Assembly: GCF_003403015.1 (NCBI RefSeq)
Contig: NZ_QURL01000005.1
Location: forward strand, 434,001-498,000
Origin: Fulvimarina endophytica
GTDB taxonomy: Bacteria > Pseudomonadota > Alphaproteobacteria > Rhizobiales > Rhizobiaceae
DNA: 64,000 nucleotides
Direction of reading: 5' to 3'
Shown: positions 49,314 through 58,451 of the stretch, in pieces
How positions within the stretch are numbered: the first letter of the stretch is position 1
Layout of the letters: each line of letters opens with the position of its first letter
The notes under the pieces: generated by a model
The model's input: the letters and a program-made list of their open reading frames with translations, nothing else
Database searches by the model: none
What the model was told of the DNA's origin: nothing
Made by a program: the position numbers and the translations under genes

Positions 49314-50141
49314 TCAGTCCACGAAGGCGCGTTCGACCACGTAGCTGCCCGGTGCGTTGTTCGCTCCCTCCTCGAAGCCGCGCGTCTGAAGGATCTTCTC
49401 GACATCCTTCAGCATCGCCATGGACCCGCAGATCATCGCACGATCGGTCTTCGGATCGAGGGGTTCGATGCCGAGATCGGAGAACAGCTTGCCGTTCTCG
49501 ATCAGCGTCGTCACGCGCTCGCCCTTGGTCTCCCCCTCGCGGGTGGCGGTCGCGTGGAGCAGAAGCTGCTTCTCGCCCACGATCTCCTGCATCATCTCGT
49601 CGGTCCTCATATGCTCGACGAGTTCGCGGCCATAGGTGAGTTCGGCATCCTCGCGGCAGGTCTGGGTGAGGATCACCTGATCGAACTTCTCATAGGTCTC
49701 CGGGTCGCGGAGAACCGATGCGAAGGGGGCGATGCCGGTGCCCGTGGAGAACATGAACAGGCGCTTGCCCGGGATCAGCGCATCATGCACCAGCGTCCCC
49801 GTCGGCTTCTTGCGCATCAGGACGGTATCGCCTTCCTTGATCTTCTGAAGATGCTCGGTGAGCGGCCCGCCCGGCACCTTGATCGAGAAGAATTCGAGTT
49901 CCTCGTCCCAGGCGGGCGAGGCGATCGAATAGGCGCGATAGACCGGCTTCTCGGCGTTCGGCAGGCCGATCATCACGAATTCGCCGGAGCGGAACCGGAA
50001 GCTCTGCGGCCGGGTCATGCGGAAGGCGAAGAGCCGATCAGTGTAGTGGGTGACGGAGGTCACGGTCTCGGCGAACACGTTTGCCGGGATCGGGAACTCC
50101 TGCGTTCCGGTCTCGGGCGTCTCTTGGGCGAGCGAACTCAT
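49314..50141 (-). CDS. fpr: Ferredoxin/flavodoxin-NADP(+) reductase
   Basis: FAD enzyme exchanging electrons between NADPH and ferredoxin or flavodoxin, used for oxidative-stress defence and Fe-S supply. It has 275 residues. The FAD-binding RAYSIAS is near residues 70-76, the NADP-binding STGTGIAPFASVLRD near residues 132-146, and QTCREDAELTYG and ICGSMAMLKD follow. The C-terminus VERAFVD matches bacterial-type (subclass II) FPRs, whose last residues stack on FAD. It is monocistronic with its own terminator. Confidence 0.93.
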   Translation of the reverse strand: MSSLAQETPETGTQEFPIPANVFAETVTSVTHYTDRLFAFRMTRPQSFRFRSGEFVMIGLPNAEKPVYRAYSIASPAWDEELEFFSIKVPGGPLTEHLQKIKEGDTVLMRKKPTGTLVHDALIPGKRLFMFSTGTGIAPFASVLRDPETYEKFDQVILTQTCREDAELTYGRELVEHMRTDEMMQEIVGEKQLLLHATATREGETKGERVTTLIENGKLFSDLGIEPLDPKTDRAMICGSMAMLKDVEKILQTRGFEEGANNAPGSYVVERAFVD

Positions 50142-50390
50142 TCGGCGTCCTTCTCAGTCTGTCGTCGCAATGACGGCGAGGCCGGCTTCGTGTGGCCGGC
50201 GCATGGTCATGTGCCCGTCATCGTCAAATCTTCTGGTGCATTCGCTTCGAAAGCCGGAATCGAATGCGCGTCGAGGCCAACATAGGCGTTTTTTCCCCAT
50301 CCGCAGCCCCAGAGACGTTTCATAGTTGCGCTCAGGTCCGAACGATTTTTCCGCTCGAGGCCCCTCCGGGAGATCCTGTTCGTCCGGCCC

Positions 50391-50897
50391 TCAGAAGAAC
50401 GGGCTCGTCCAGATCCAGTAGCCGACGACGAGGAGCGAGACCAGCGGCAGCAGCATCTGTACCGGCCTCAGCCGCGCGAAGTAGAGAGGCGCCGTTCCCC
50501 GTCGGGCGCTGATCGGATCGAGGACCGCAAGGGCCAGGAAGCCGAGAAGCTGCAGAGCGACAGAATAGAGAGGATAGGCCCAGACCACGCAGAGGACGGC
50601 CGCGAAACCGGTGACGAACAGGAAGAGCATGATCGCCAGTTGCGTCACCTTCGGGCCGCCGGGCTGGCGAAAGCTGACCCCGCGCCGGACGCCCGACAGG
50701 AAGGTCAGGATCGACGCACCCCAGAGCAGGGTGAAATTGAGTGTCAGAAAGGCCCAGTTGTCGGGCAGGAGGAACAGCGCGAGCGCGCCCGCCACCAGGG
50801 GAAGCATTGCAAGATAGGCGAAGAACAGGCCGTCCGCGGGGATGTCCGCCGGCTCCCGCGCCTTGATGGTTCGCCCGTTCGCCGCTCGCTCGCTCAT
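50391..50897 (-). CDS. DUF3429 family membrane protein
   Basis: A 168-residue protein with five hydrophobic segments (about residues 25-45, 50-72, 88-108, 110-130 and 147-165). WGASILTFLSGVRRGVSF near residue 62 resembles the conserved core of DUF3429 proteins. Function is unknown in the family. The start ATG 50897 is in frame after unrelated sequence; an open frame continues upstream to 51992 but lies antisense to the next gene. Divergent from the LivJ-like gene. Confidence 0.75.
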   Translation of the reverse strand: MSERAANGRTIKAREPADIPADGLFFAYLAMLPLVAGALALFLLPDNWAFLTLNFTLLWGASILTFLSGVRRGVSFRQPGGPKVTQLAIMLFLFVTGFAAVLCVVWAYPLYSVALQLLGFLALAVLDPISARRGTAPLYFARLRPVQMLLPLVSLLVVGYWIWTSPFF

Positions 50898-51047
50898 GCC
50901 GTTCGTCCTGTCCCAAAGCGCATTCTCGTCATGCTCCCCCAACGCGCGAACGGGCGCATCGTTCGACCGGGTCGTGACGCAATGCACACGGGAAGAGCCT
51001 CGCCTTCCCTCGCTCCCCAGCCATTGGACCGATCGGGGCAAGGCGCT

Positions 51048-52157
51048 ATGATCGCCGACATGTCCCTGCGCCCGGTTCCGCTTCTCCTGTCGACCCTCTT
51101 CGTCCTCGCCCCGGGCTCGCCCGAGGCGCTGTCTCAGGAGCGCGGCGCGGTCGTCGGGGTCGCGGCGCCACTCTCGGGCCCGAGATCTTCTCTCGGCGAA
51201 CAATTGGAGGCCGGCGCGAGGCTCGCTGCCGACGCATCGCAGGTCTCGGTCGTCGAGGCGGATACGCAGTGCAGCGCGGAGGGGGGAGTAGAAGCCGCCG
51301 AGACGCTGGTGGAAGCCGGCTCGACGGTCGTTCTCGGCTTCCTCTGCACGGATGCGCTCCTTGCCGCTCTTCCTCCTTTGACCGAGGCCGGCATCCCGGT
51401 CATCGATATCGGCGTTCGCACCAATCGGGTGACCGACGACCGGGAGAAGACGGGCCATCTGGTCTGGCGCCTCGCACCGCGATCGGATGCGGAAGCTGCG
51501 GCTCTCGCGGACTGGATCGCGTCGAACTGGGAGGGCGAGCCCTTCGGCCTGATCGAGGACGGCTCGATCGCCAATCGCGGTCTCGTCGATACCGTGCGCA
51601 GGCTTCTGGCGGACAGGGGGCTGGAGCCGTCTGCGACGGACAACTACCGCCCGGCCGAGGAGAAGCAGTTCGGCCTCGCCCGTCGCCTGGCTCGCACCGG
51701 GGTGACCCGTTTCCTGATCGCCGGCGACCGCCCGGACATCGCGGTGATCGCGCGCGATGCGGCCGAACTCGGCCTCGATCTCCAGATCGTCGGGGGCGAG
51801 AGCCTTCTCGACGAGACGGCGCCCGACCAGTCTCTTGCGGCGGGCGTCACCGCGCTTGCGCCGCCCTATGCCCATAGGCTCGAAGCAGCCGACGGATCGC
51901 CGGAACGCACCCTTCCGGGCTATTCGGTACTCGCTTATGCGGCCATGCAGATCGCCGCGCAGGCGATCGGCGCGGCCGGCGAGACGGGCCAACCGCTCAA
52001 GGAGGCTCTGGACGCGGGATCGTTCGAGACCATTCTCGGCCCGGTCTCCTTCGATGCGAAAGGCGATGCCTCCGCCGTCGCCTACCAGGCTCTGCGCTGG
52101 AACGGCGAAGCCTTCGTCCGTGAGGACGAGGCCGGCCGGAGCGCTGCCGGCGGGTGA
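51048..52157 (+). CDS. LivJ-like periplasmic ligand-binding protein
   Basis: A 369-residue periplasmic-binding protein of the branched-chain amino-acid type (Peripla_BP_6). The signal peptide covers about residues 1-29 (LPLLLSTLFVL, cleavage near LSQ). Typical text is VGVAAPLSGPRSSLGEQLEAGARLA near residues 37-61, GFLCTDALLAALPPLTEAGIPVID near residue 98, and TLPGYSVLAYAAMQIAAQA near residue 288. No cognate permease or ATPase genes are nearby, so it may serve a distant transporter or act as a sensor. The ATG at 51048 follows AAGG. Its stop overlaps the GTG of the peptidase gene. Confidence 0.86.
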   Translation: MIADMSLRPVPLLLSTLFVLAPGSPEALSQERGAVVGVAAPLSGPRSSLGEQLEAGARLAADASQVSVVEADTQCSAEGGVEAAETLVEAGSTVVLGFLCTDALLAALPPLTEAGIPVIDIGVRTNRVTDDREKTGHLVWRLAPRSDAEAAALADWIASNWEGEPFGLIEDGSIANRGLVDTVRRLLADRGLEPSATDNYRPAEEKQFGLARRLARTGVTRFLIAGDRPDIAVIARDAAELGLDLQIVGGESLLDETAPDQSLAAGVTALAPPYAHRLEAADGSPERTLPGYSVLAYAAMQIAAQAIGAAGETGQPLKEALDAGSFETILGPVSFDAKGDASAVAYQALRWNGEAFVREDEAGRSAAGG

Positions 52158-53140
52158 GCGTGTGGCCGGCGGGCGCGCGCAACGACATCACCGATATCCG
52201 TGGCCTGAAGGTCGGCAACGCCCATGACGCGCAGCTCGCGAGCGGCACGAGCGTCATCCTCTTCGACGCCCCGACGGTCGCCTCCCTCTCGATTCTGGGC
52301 GGCGCACCGGGCACCCGCGAGACGAACCTCCTCGATCCGGAAAACCTCGTCGGCGGCGTCGACGCGCTGGTTCTGTCCGGCGGGTCGGCCTTCGGGCTCG
52401 ATGCCGCCAGCGGCGTCCAGGCCTATCTGCGCGAACAGGGCCGCGGCTTTGCCGTCGGCTCCGTGCGCGTGCCGATCGTGCCTGCCGCGATCCTCTTCGA
52501 TCTCCTCAATGGCGGCGACAAGGACTGGGGCCGTTACCCGCCCTATCGCGACCTCGGATATGCGGCCGCCGCGAACGCATCCGCCGACCCCGTCACCCTC
52601 GGCCGTTCCGGTGCCGGCTATGGTGCGACGACCGCCCGGGGGCGTGGAGGGCTCGGCAGCGCCTCCTGCCGTCTTCCCTGCGGCGTGACGGTCGCCGCCC
52701 TCGTCGTCGTCAACGCCGTCGGCAGTTTGACCATCGCAGCGAGCGGCCATTACTGGGCGGCTCCCTTCGAGATCGGCGATGAATTCGGCGGACATGGCCT
52801 GCCGCATCCCTTCCCGGAGGATGCCGGAGCGCCGGTCTCCAAACTCGATGCCCGCCAGGGCGCGAACACCACGATCGGCATTCTCGTCACCGATGCCCGG
52901 CTCGACAAGGCAAGCTGCAAGCGCCTCGCGGTCGCGGGGCAGGACGGCTATGTCCGCTCGATCTGGCCCTCGCATACGGATTTCGACGGCGATCTCGTCT
53001 TCGCCGCCTCGACGGGCGCGATCGATCTCCCCGACGATCCGGTGGTGCGGATCGAACTGATGGCGGCGGCGAGCGCCGTCATGGCGCGGGCCGTGGCGCG
53101 GGGCGTCCATCTGGCGAACCGCGATCGCGATCCGCATTGA
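52154..53140 (+). CDS. P1 family peptidase (DmpA/S58-type)
   Basis: A 328-residue self-processing aminopeptidase-like protein of the DmpA/BapA family (Ntn-like fold). GARNDITDIRGLKVGNA near residues 7-23 is the conserved N-terminus, LSGGSAFGLDAASGV near residue 74 and GLGSASCRLPCGVTVAALVVVNAVG near 165 surround the expected cleavage/nucleophile site. HGLPHPFPEDAGAPVSK and QGANTTIGILVTDA follow. Start GTG 52154 overlaps the LivJ-like stop (GTGA). Whether the self-cleavage residue is functional is not certain from sequence alone. Substrates may be short N-terminal peptides or beta-amino acids. Confidence 0.87.
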   Translation: MSVWPAGARNDITDIRGLKVGNAHDAQLASGTSVILFDAPTVASLSILGGAPGTRETNLLDPENLVGGVDALVLSGGSAFGLDAASGVQAYLREQGRGFAVGSVRVPIVPAAILFDLLNGGDKDWGRYPPYRDLGYAAAANASADPVTLGRSGAGYGATTARGRGGLGSASCRLPCGVTVAALVVVNAVGSLTIAASGHYWAAPFEIGDEFGGHGLPHPFPEDAGAPVSKLDARQGANTTIGILVTDARLDKASCKRLAVAGQDGYVRSIWPSHTDFDGDLVFAASTGAIDLPDDPVVRIELMAAASAVMARAVARGVHLANRDRDPH

Positions 53141-53260
53141 GAGGCAGGCAAGGCGCGGATGCCGGCCTTTCGGCGAAGAGCGTGACCCGAGATTGAGCCT
53201 GCGCGGCACCTCTGATAGATCGCAGGGCAACTCCTTGAAGCTGCCGAAAGTCGTTGCCGC

Positions 53261-54583
53261 ATGATTCCTCGCTATGCCCGTTCCGAGATGGTCGCCGTCT
53301 GGTCGCCCGAGACGAAGTTCCGCATCTGGTTCGAGATCGAGGCCCATGCCTGCGACGCGCTCGCCGAACTCGGCGTGATCCCGAAGGAAGCGGCGAAGAC
53401 GATCTGGGAAAAGGGCGGCAACGCGACATTCGATATCGAGCGGATCGACGCCATCGAGCGCGAGACCAAGCATGACGTCATCGCCTTCCTCACCCATCTT
53501 GCAGAGATCGTCGGGCCGGACGCGCGCTTCGTCCATCAGGGCATGACCTCGTCCGACGTGCTCGACACCTGCCTCAACGTGCAGCTGACGAAGGCGAGCG
53601 ACATTCTCCTCGCCGACCTCGACGCCCTTCTTGCGAGCCTGAAGAAGCGGGCCTTCGAGCACAAGGACACGATCACCATCGGCCGGTCCCACGGCATCCA
53701 TGCCGAGCCGACGACGTTCGGCGTCAAGCTCGCCCAGGCCTATGTGGAATTCGAGCGCTGCCGCGCCCGACTGGTCGCCGCTCGCGAGGAAATCGCGACC
53801 TGCGCGATCTCAGGCGCCGTCGGCACCTTCGCCAATATCGACCCGCGCGTCGAAGAGCATGTCGCGGATGCCATGGGGCTGAAGGCCGAGCCGGTCTCGA
53901 CCCAGGTGATCCCGCGCGACCGGCACGCGATGTATTTCGCGACCCTCGCCGTCATCGCCTCTTCGGTGGAGCGGCTCGCGACGGAAATCCGCCACCTTCA
54001 GCGCACGGAAGTTCTGGAGGCCGAGGAGTTCTTCTCCAAAGGCCAGAAGGGCTCGTCGGCCATGCCGCACAAGCGCAATCCGGTGCTGACCGAGAACCTC
54101 ACCGGCCTTGCGCGCATGGTCCGCTCCTATGCGATCCCCGCGATGGAGAACGTCGCCCTCTGGCACGAGCGCGACATCTCCCACTCCTCCGTCGAGCGCT
54201 ATGTCGGCCCGGACGCGACGATCACCCTCGACTTCGCCCTCGCCCGCCTCACCAACGTGGTCGAGAACCTGCTCGTCTACCCGGAGCGCATGCAGGGGAA
54301 TATGGACCGCCTCGGGGGCCTCGTTCACTCCCAGCGCATCCTCCTCGCCCTCACCCAGGCCGGCGTGTCCCGCGAGGATTCCTACCGTCTCGTCCAGCGC
54401 AATGCGATGAAGGTCTGGGAGAGCTATCACGTCTCCGGCGACGCGACCGTCGACTTCCTCGAACAGCTTCTGGCGGACGACGAGGTTCGCGCGGCTCTTT
54501 CGGAAGAGGAAATTCGCTCGCGCTTCGATCTCGGCTACCACACCAAGCATGCCGACACGATCTTCAAGCGGGTCTTCGGCTGA
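53261..54583 (+). CDS. purB: Adenylosuccinate lyase
   Basis: Catalyses two fumarate-releasing steps of purine synthesis (SAICAR to AICAR, adenylosuccinate to AMP). It has 440 residues. The superfamily signature SSAMPHKRNP lies near residues 270-279, HQGMTSSDVLDT near residue 93, and IGRSHGIHAEP with a catalytic His near residue 143. GTFANIDPRVEE is typical of bacterial PurB. It starts 120 bases after the peptidase gene and is probably its own unit. No terminator with a T-run was seen; a short stem occurs at 54612-54632. Confidence 0.95.
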   Translation: MIPRYARSEMVAVWSPETKFRIWFEIEAHACDALAELGVIPKEAAKTIWEKGGNATFDIERIDAIERETKHDVIAFLTHLAEIVGPDARFVHQGMTSSDVLDTCLNVQLTKASDILLADLDALLASLKKRAFEHKDTITIGRSHGIHAEPTTFGVKLAQAYVEFERCRARLVAAREEIATCAISGAVGTFANIDPRVEEHVADAMGLKAEPVSTQVIPRDRHAMYFATLAVIASSVERLATEIRHLQRTEVLEAEEFFSKGQKGSSAMPHKRNPVLTENLTGLARMVRSYAIPAMENVALWHERDISHSSVERYVGPDATITLDFALARLTNVVENLLVYPERMQGNMDRLGGLVHSQRILLALTQAGVSREDSYRLVQRNAMKVWESYHVSGDATVDFLEQLLADDEVRAALSEEEIRSRFDLGYHTKHADTIFKRVFG

Positions 54584-54662
54584 CGGGGCCAGACCGCTGC
54601 TCTGAACCGGCGCGGGAGGCTCTATCTCCCGCTCGGAGCACGGCTGCGCGAAAGGAAAGAGG

Positions 54663-54848
54663 ATGGCCCCCAGAATGGGACCGAGTTTTCAGAAGGGACG
54701 CCTGCGCGCGTTGATCTGGCCCATGGTCGCGATCATCGTCGCGATCGCCATCTACTTCCTCTTCGTCGGCAATCCCGAGGACGGAACCCCGACCGATCGG
54801 CCGCTCGAGCCGGCGACCCAGGGCGATCTCGCCCAGCCGGAAAGCTGA
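54663..54848 (+). CDS. Small single-span membrane protein
   Basis: A 61-residue protein starting at ATG 54663, preceded by GGAAAGAGG. Residues about 17-35 (LIWPMVAIIVAIAIYFLFV) form a single span. The N-terminus is basic and the C-terminal 25 residues are acidic/proline-containing, so the likely orientation is N-in. I recognise no family. The good ribosome-binding site and normal composition support translation. It sits 79 bases after purB, ahead of the convergent EEP gene. Confidence 0.6.
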   Translation: MAPRMGPSFQKGRLRALIWPMVAIIVAIAIYFLFVGNPEDGTPTDRPLEPATQGDLAQPES

Positions 54849-54934
54849 ACCAGCCGCGCCGCGCCGCGCCCTTCGCGGCAAAGAGAGCAGGGACCGTGGC
54901 CGGCCGAGCGCCTGCCGAACCATGCCTGCCGGCC

Positions 54935-55696
54935 CTATTGCGCGATATCCATCACCAGCATCTGGTGATCCGAATAAGGCTGGTCGACGATGGTGATCGA
55001 GGCCTGCTCGCGCAGATCCTCCGAGATCAGGCAAGTATCGAGCGCCGCGCGCCAGGGGCCGAAGCGGAAGGTCGGCTCCATGCCGCGATTGGCGTGGTAG
55101 AGATGGCCAGAGGCGAGCAGAGGACGCAGTTCCGCATCGCCCTTGAACACATTGAAATCCCCGACGACGATCGTCGAGGCCTGCTGTTCGGCAACCCAGG
55201 TCGCAAGCTCCCTGATCTGCAGGGCCCGTTCGCTCTCGACGAGCGACAGGTGGACGACCAGCACCCGCAGATCGAGCGATCCGGCCTCCATGCGGATGTC
55301 GTAGACGAGCTTCTTCTTGCCGTCCTTCAGGTAGCGATCGGTCGCGACGAGAGGTCGCTTGGCGAGGAAGGCGTTTGATTTGCCGTAGGAGATGTGGAGC
55401 GGCGAAAGGGTTCGCTCCGTGCCGTATTTTCCATGGGCACCCGATACCGGGAACAGGTCTCCTCCGATCGTCGGCAGCTGGTCGAAGAAGCGATTGGTGA
55501 TCGAACCGCGATCGATCTCGACGAGGCAGCAGAGATCGGGAGACAGTTCCTGCACCTTCGCGGTCAGCTGGGCGATACTCTCCGTCTGGGCCGCAAGAGG
55601 CGTGTAGACATGACGCCACACGCGCCCGACATGCTGGCGAATGGAGCCGTCGATCCCGCGCAGATAGCCGAGATTGGCATAGACGATGCGGGTCAC
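54935..55696 (-). CDS. Endonuclease/exonuclease/phosphatase (EEP) family protein
   Basis: A 253-residue metal-dependent phosphodiesterase/phosphatase domain. Conserved residues are IVYANLGYLRG at the start, the metal-binding Glu in CLVEIDRGS near residue 57, VVHLS near residue 153, VGDFNVF near residue 181, and SDHQML at the end with the catalytic Asp-His pair. The substrate could be a nucleic acid, a phospholipid or an inositol phosphate. GTG 55696 is preferred because homology-like sequence begins there; ATG 55789 would add 31 residues of unlikely text. The neighbour cardiolipin synthase is divergent. Confidence 0.83.
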   Translation of the reverse strand: MTRIVYANLGYLRGIDGSIRQHVGRVWRHVYTPLAAQTESIAQLTAKVQELSPDLCCLVEIDRGSITNRFFDQLPTIGGDLFPVSGAHGKYGTERTLSPLHISYGKSNAFLAKRPLVATDRYLKDGKKKLVYDIRMEAGSLDLRVLVVHLSLVESERALQIRELATWVAEQQASTIVVGDFNVFKGDAELRPLLASGHLYHANRGMEPTFRFGPWRAALDTCLISEDLREQASITIVDQPYSDHQMLVMDIAQ

Positions 55697-55877
55697 GGGA
55701 TCTCGTCGCTCGGGGATGGATGACGTTGGCGGGCAGGCCCTGCCGGCCAGATAGCGGGAGAATGCGCGAATGCAAAGAGCCCGCTCCAACCTCGCACGCC
55801 TCTATGTTGCTCGTCGGCGATCTCTCGTGCGGCGATCGTCCTCACGGTAACCGTTGGCGTCTCCGCCGCGATCGTCT

Positions 55878-57386
55878 ATGGCATCGCAGGATGCGGCAGC
55901 GGGGTTGATCGGCCTCGGAGCGGGGGGCGAGACCATTTTCGATTTCCTGACGATCGACCTTCTCGCAACGCTCCTGAAGATCGCCGGATGGACGATCGTC
56001 TTCGGCGCGATCGTCTACATCCCGTTCAGGCGCTCCCCCACGGCATCCCAGGCCTGGCTTCTCCTTTTCTTTTTCCTGCCCTGGATCGCGCTGGTCCTCT
56101 ATTTCCTTCTCGGAAACGCCCTGCATCCGGAGTGGCGCCGCAAGCGCCTGGAACGCCTGCCGGCGGTTCTCCAGCCGATCATCGATCGCATTCCCGATCG
56201 TCCGCCGGGCGATTTCACGGGGCTGAAGACCCGGCACCGCATCACCGCGCAGCTCGTCGAGAACATCGGCCGTCTTCCGCCGCTCTATGGCAACGAGATC
56301 GAGTTCGACGGCAATTACGACCGGGTCGTCGACCGGATCGCGGCCGATATCGACGCGGCATGCCACCATGCCCATCTCTGCTTCTACATCCTTCAGAACG
56401 ACGAGGCCGGAGACAAGGTTCTCAGTGCTCTCGAGCGGGCGGCTGCGCGCGGTGTGCAGTGCCGGCTCCTGATCGATGCCGTCGGCTCCTCCACCGACCG
56501 CAAGAAGATCGCCCGGCGGCTGAAGGACACCGGCGTGGAGATGCACGTCATCCTTCCCCTGCGCTTCTGGAGCCAGGCGACGCGGCTCGACCTGCGCAAC
56601 CATCGCAAGATCGTGGTGATCGACGGACGGATCGGCTGGGTCGGCTCGCAGAACATGCACCGGATCGAATACGAGCCGAAGACCTTCTATCGCGAGCTAA
56701 TGGCCCGGGTGACCGGACCCGTCGTCCTCGAACTCCAGACGATCTTCGTCGGCGACTGGTATCTGGAGACAGAGGAGGATATCGGCACGGAGGAACTCCT
56801 GCCGCGAGAGACCCTTGCGAAAGCGGAGATCGGCTCGGGCTCGCTGCTGCAGGTCATGCCGACAGGGCCGGATTTCCCCGAGGCCGGCGTCGACGTCCTC
56901 TTCACCGATCTCATCCACAATGCCCGCGAGCGCGTGGCACTGGCGACCCCCTATTTCGTCCCCAACGAAGAGCTCCTCAATGCGATCTCGACGGCGGTTC
57001 GCAAGGGCGTGAAGGTCGAACTCTACATCACCGCGACGACGAACAGCTTCCTCATCGATTTCGCGCAGGAGTCCTATTTCGAGGAGCTTCTGAGCGCGGG
57101 GGTCGAGGTCTATCTCTACAAGGAGCGGTTCCTGCACGCCAAACACCTGTCGGTGGACGACGACATCGCCGTCATCGGCTCCTCGAACATGGACATGCGC
57201 TCCTTCGAACTGAATTCGGAGGTCACGCTGATCGCCTATGACGGGCGGCTTGCGGGCGAGTTGCGCGAGATCGAGACCGATTATCGGCAGAAATCGAAGC
57301 GGCTCGACCTCGAGGAATGGCGCCAGCGCGGGTTCTTCCGCCAGCTTGCCGAAAACGTCACGCGGCTGATCAGCCCGCTTCTCTGA
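55878..57386 (+). CDS. cls: Cardiolipin synthase (phospholipase D family)
   Basis: Condenses two phosphatidylglycerol molecules into cardiolipin in the inner membrane. It has about 502 residues. Two N-terminal spans are at about residues 28-50 and 58-80. Two HKD sites are present: HRKIVVIDGRIGWVGSQN near residue 240 and HAKHLSVDDDIAVIGSSN near residue 422, each with the His-Lys-Asp set. LDLRNHRK and ATPYFVPNEELLNAIS are typical of ClsA-type enzymes. ATG 55878 is chosen over TTG 55854; ribosome-binding sites are weak for both. Convergent with crtB, only 12 bases apart. Confidence 0.92.
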   Translation: MASQDAAAGLIGLGAGGETIFDFLTIDLLATLLKIAGWTIVFGAIVYIPFRRSPTASQAWLLLFFFLPWIALVLYFLLGNALHPEWRRKRLERLPAVLQPIIDRIPDRPPGDFTGLKTRHRITAQLVENIGRLPPLYGNEIEFDGNYDRVVDRIAADIDAACHHAHLCFYILQNDEAGDKVLSALERAAARGVQCRLLIDAVGSSTDRKKIARRLKDTGVEMHVILPLRFWSQATRLDLRNHRKIVVIDGRIGWVGSQNMHRIEYEPKTFYRELMARVTGPVVLELQTIFVGDWYLETEEDIGTEELLPRETLAKAEIGSGSLLQVMPTGPDFPEAGVDVLFTDLIHNARERVALATPYFVPNEELLNAISTAVRKGVKVELYITATTNSFLIDFAQESYFEELLSAGVEVYLYKERFLHAKHLSVDDDIAVIGSSNMDMRSFELNSEVTLIAYDGRLAGELREIETDYRQKSKRLDLEEWRQRGFFRQLAENVTRLISPLL

Positions 57387-57398
57387 AACGAGAGGCGA

Positions 57399-58451
57399 TC
57401 AGTCCTCGGCTTCGACGCGCTCGCCGAGTTCGGCCATGCGGGGCCGTGTCCAGAGGCCCTGCGGACGATCGCCCGGGTTCCGGCGCAACCGGGACATTGC
57501 GGTGTTCCCCGCTCCCCGTCCGGCATGCAGGATCTTGGCCGCGCCACTGGTCGATGCGCGGCTGTCCCAGGCGGCAGCGCCGCGCCGGCGGATCACCATG
57601 CCGATATCGCGATAGACCCCGGCGGCAGTCGCGACCGCCCAGGCCGCACGCGGCGGCAGGGCCGCGAGCCCCTGGGAGGCGGACGCGTAATAGGGCTCCG
57701 CCAGATCGACGAGGCGCTGCCCGATGCGCGCGACCGCCTCGCGCTTCTTCGGCAGGTGGATCTCGGAGCCCGATAGCCCCTCCTCGCGCAGCCATTCCCC
57801 CGGAACATAGACCCGGCCCGCGGCGCTGTCGTCGACGAGATCCCGCGCGATATTGGTGAGCTGGAAGGCGAGCCCCAGATCGCAGGCCCGGTCGAGCGTC
57901 AGCGTCAGGTCGGCGCCCCGGCGCCCCTCGGTGCCGACGCCCATGACGCGCGCCATCATCACCCCGACGACGCCGGCGACCGCGTAGCAATAGTCGAGCG
58001 TGTCGTCGATCGTCTCGTAGTCGCGACCGCCCACATCCATGCGGAAGCCTTCGAGATGGGCGAGGACGAGGCCGGTGGGAAGTGCATGGCGGTGGACCAC
58101 GTCGCCGATCGCATCGAAGGGCGCCTCGCCCGTGCGAACGCCGTCGATCGCCGCGAGCGTCCTCGCCTCGAGTTCTGCGAGACGCTCCTGCCCCGAGGAC
58201 GCGGAAAGGCGGACACCCTGGCGGTGACCGAGGATCTGGTCGTCGACCACGTCGTCGCAATGGCGGCACCAGGCATAGAGCATCATCGCGCTTGCCCGCA
58301 GATCGGGCGCGAACAGGCGCGCGGCCGCGGCGAAGCTCTTCGAACCCTTCGCGATCGTCGCCTCGGCCTCGGCCGCGAGCTGCGCGCGCTCATGGGCGCC
58401 GAAGACGATGCTGCCTGCGATCGGGGCCTCCATGCGATCGGTCAGGTTCAC
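57399..58451 (-). CDS. crtB: Phytoene synthase
   Basis: Joins two geranylgeranyl diphosphates into phytoene. It has 350 residues. Both Asp-rich motifs are present: YAWCRHCDDVVDD near residues 60-72 and LTNIARDLVDDSAAGRVYVP near 200. The start is GTG 58451, overlapping the crtI stop as GTGA; an internal ATG six codons later (58433) is possible. Last gene of crtY-crtI-crtB. Geranylgeranyl diphosphate synthase (crtE) is not in the window. Confidence 0.94.
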   Translation of the reverse strand: MNLTDRMEAPIAGSIVFGAHERAQLAAEAEATIAKGSKSFAAAARLFAPDLRASAMMLYAWCRHCDDVVDDQILGHRQGVRLSASSGQERLAELEARTLAAIDGVRTGEAPFDAIGDVVHRHALPTGLVLAHLEGFRMDVGGRDYETIDDTLDYCYAVAGVVGVMMARVMGVGTEGRRGADLTLTLDRACDLGLAFQLTNIARDLVDDSAAGRVYVPGEWLREEGLSGSEIHLPKKREAVARIGQRLVDLAEPYYASASQGLAALPPRAAWAVATAAGVYRDIGMVIRRRGAAAWDSRASTSGAAKILHAGRGAGNTAMSRLRRNPGDRPQGLWTRPRMAELGERVEAED

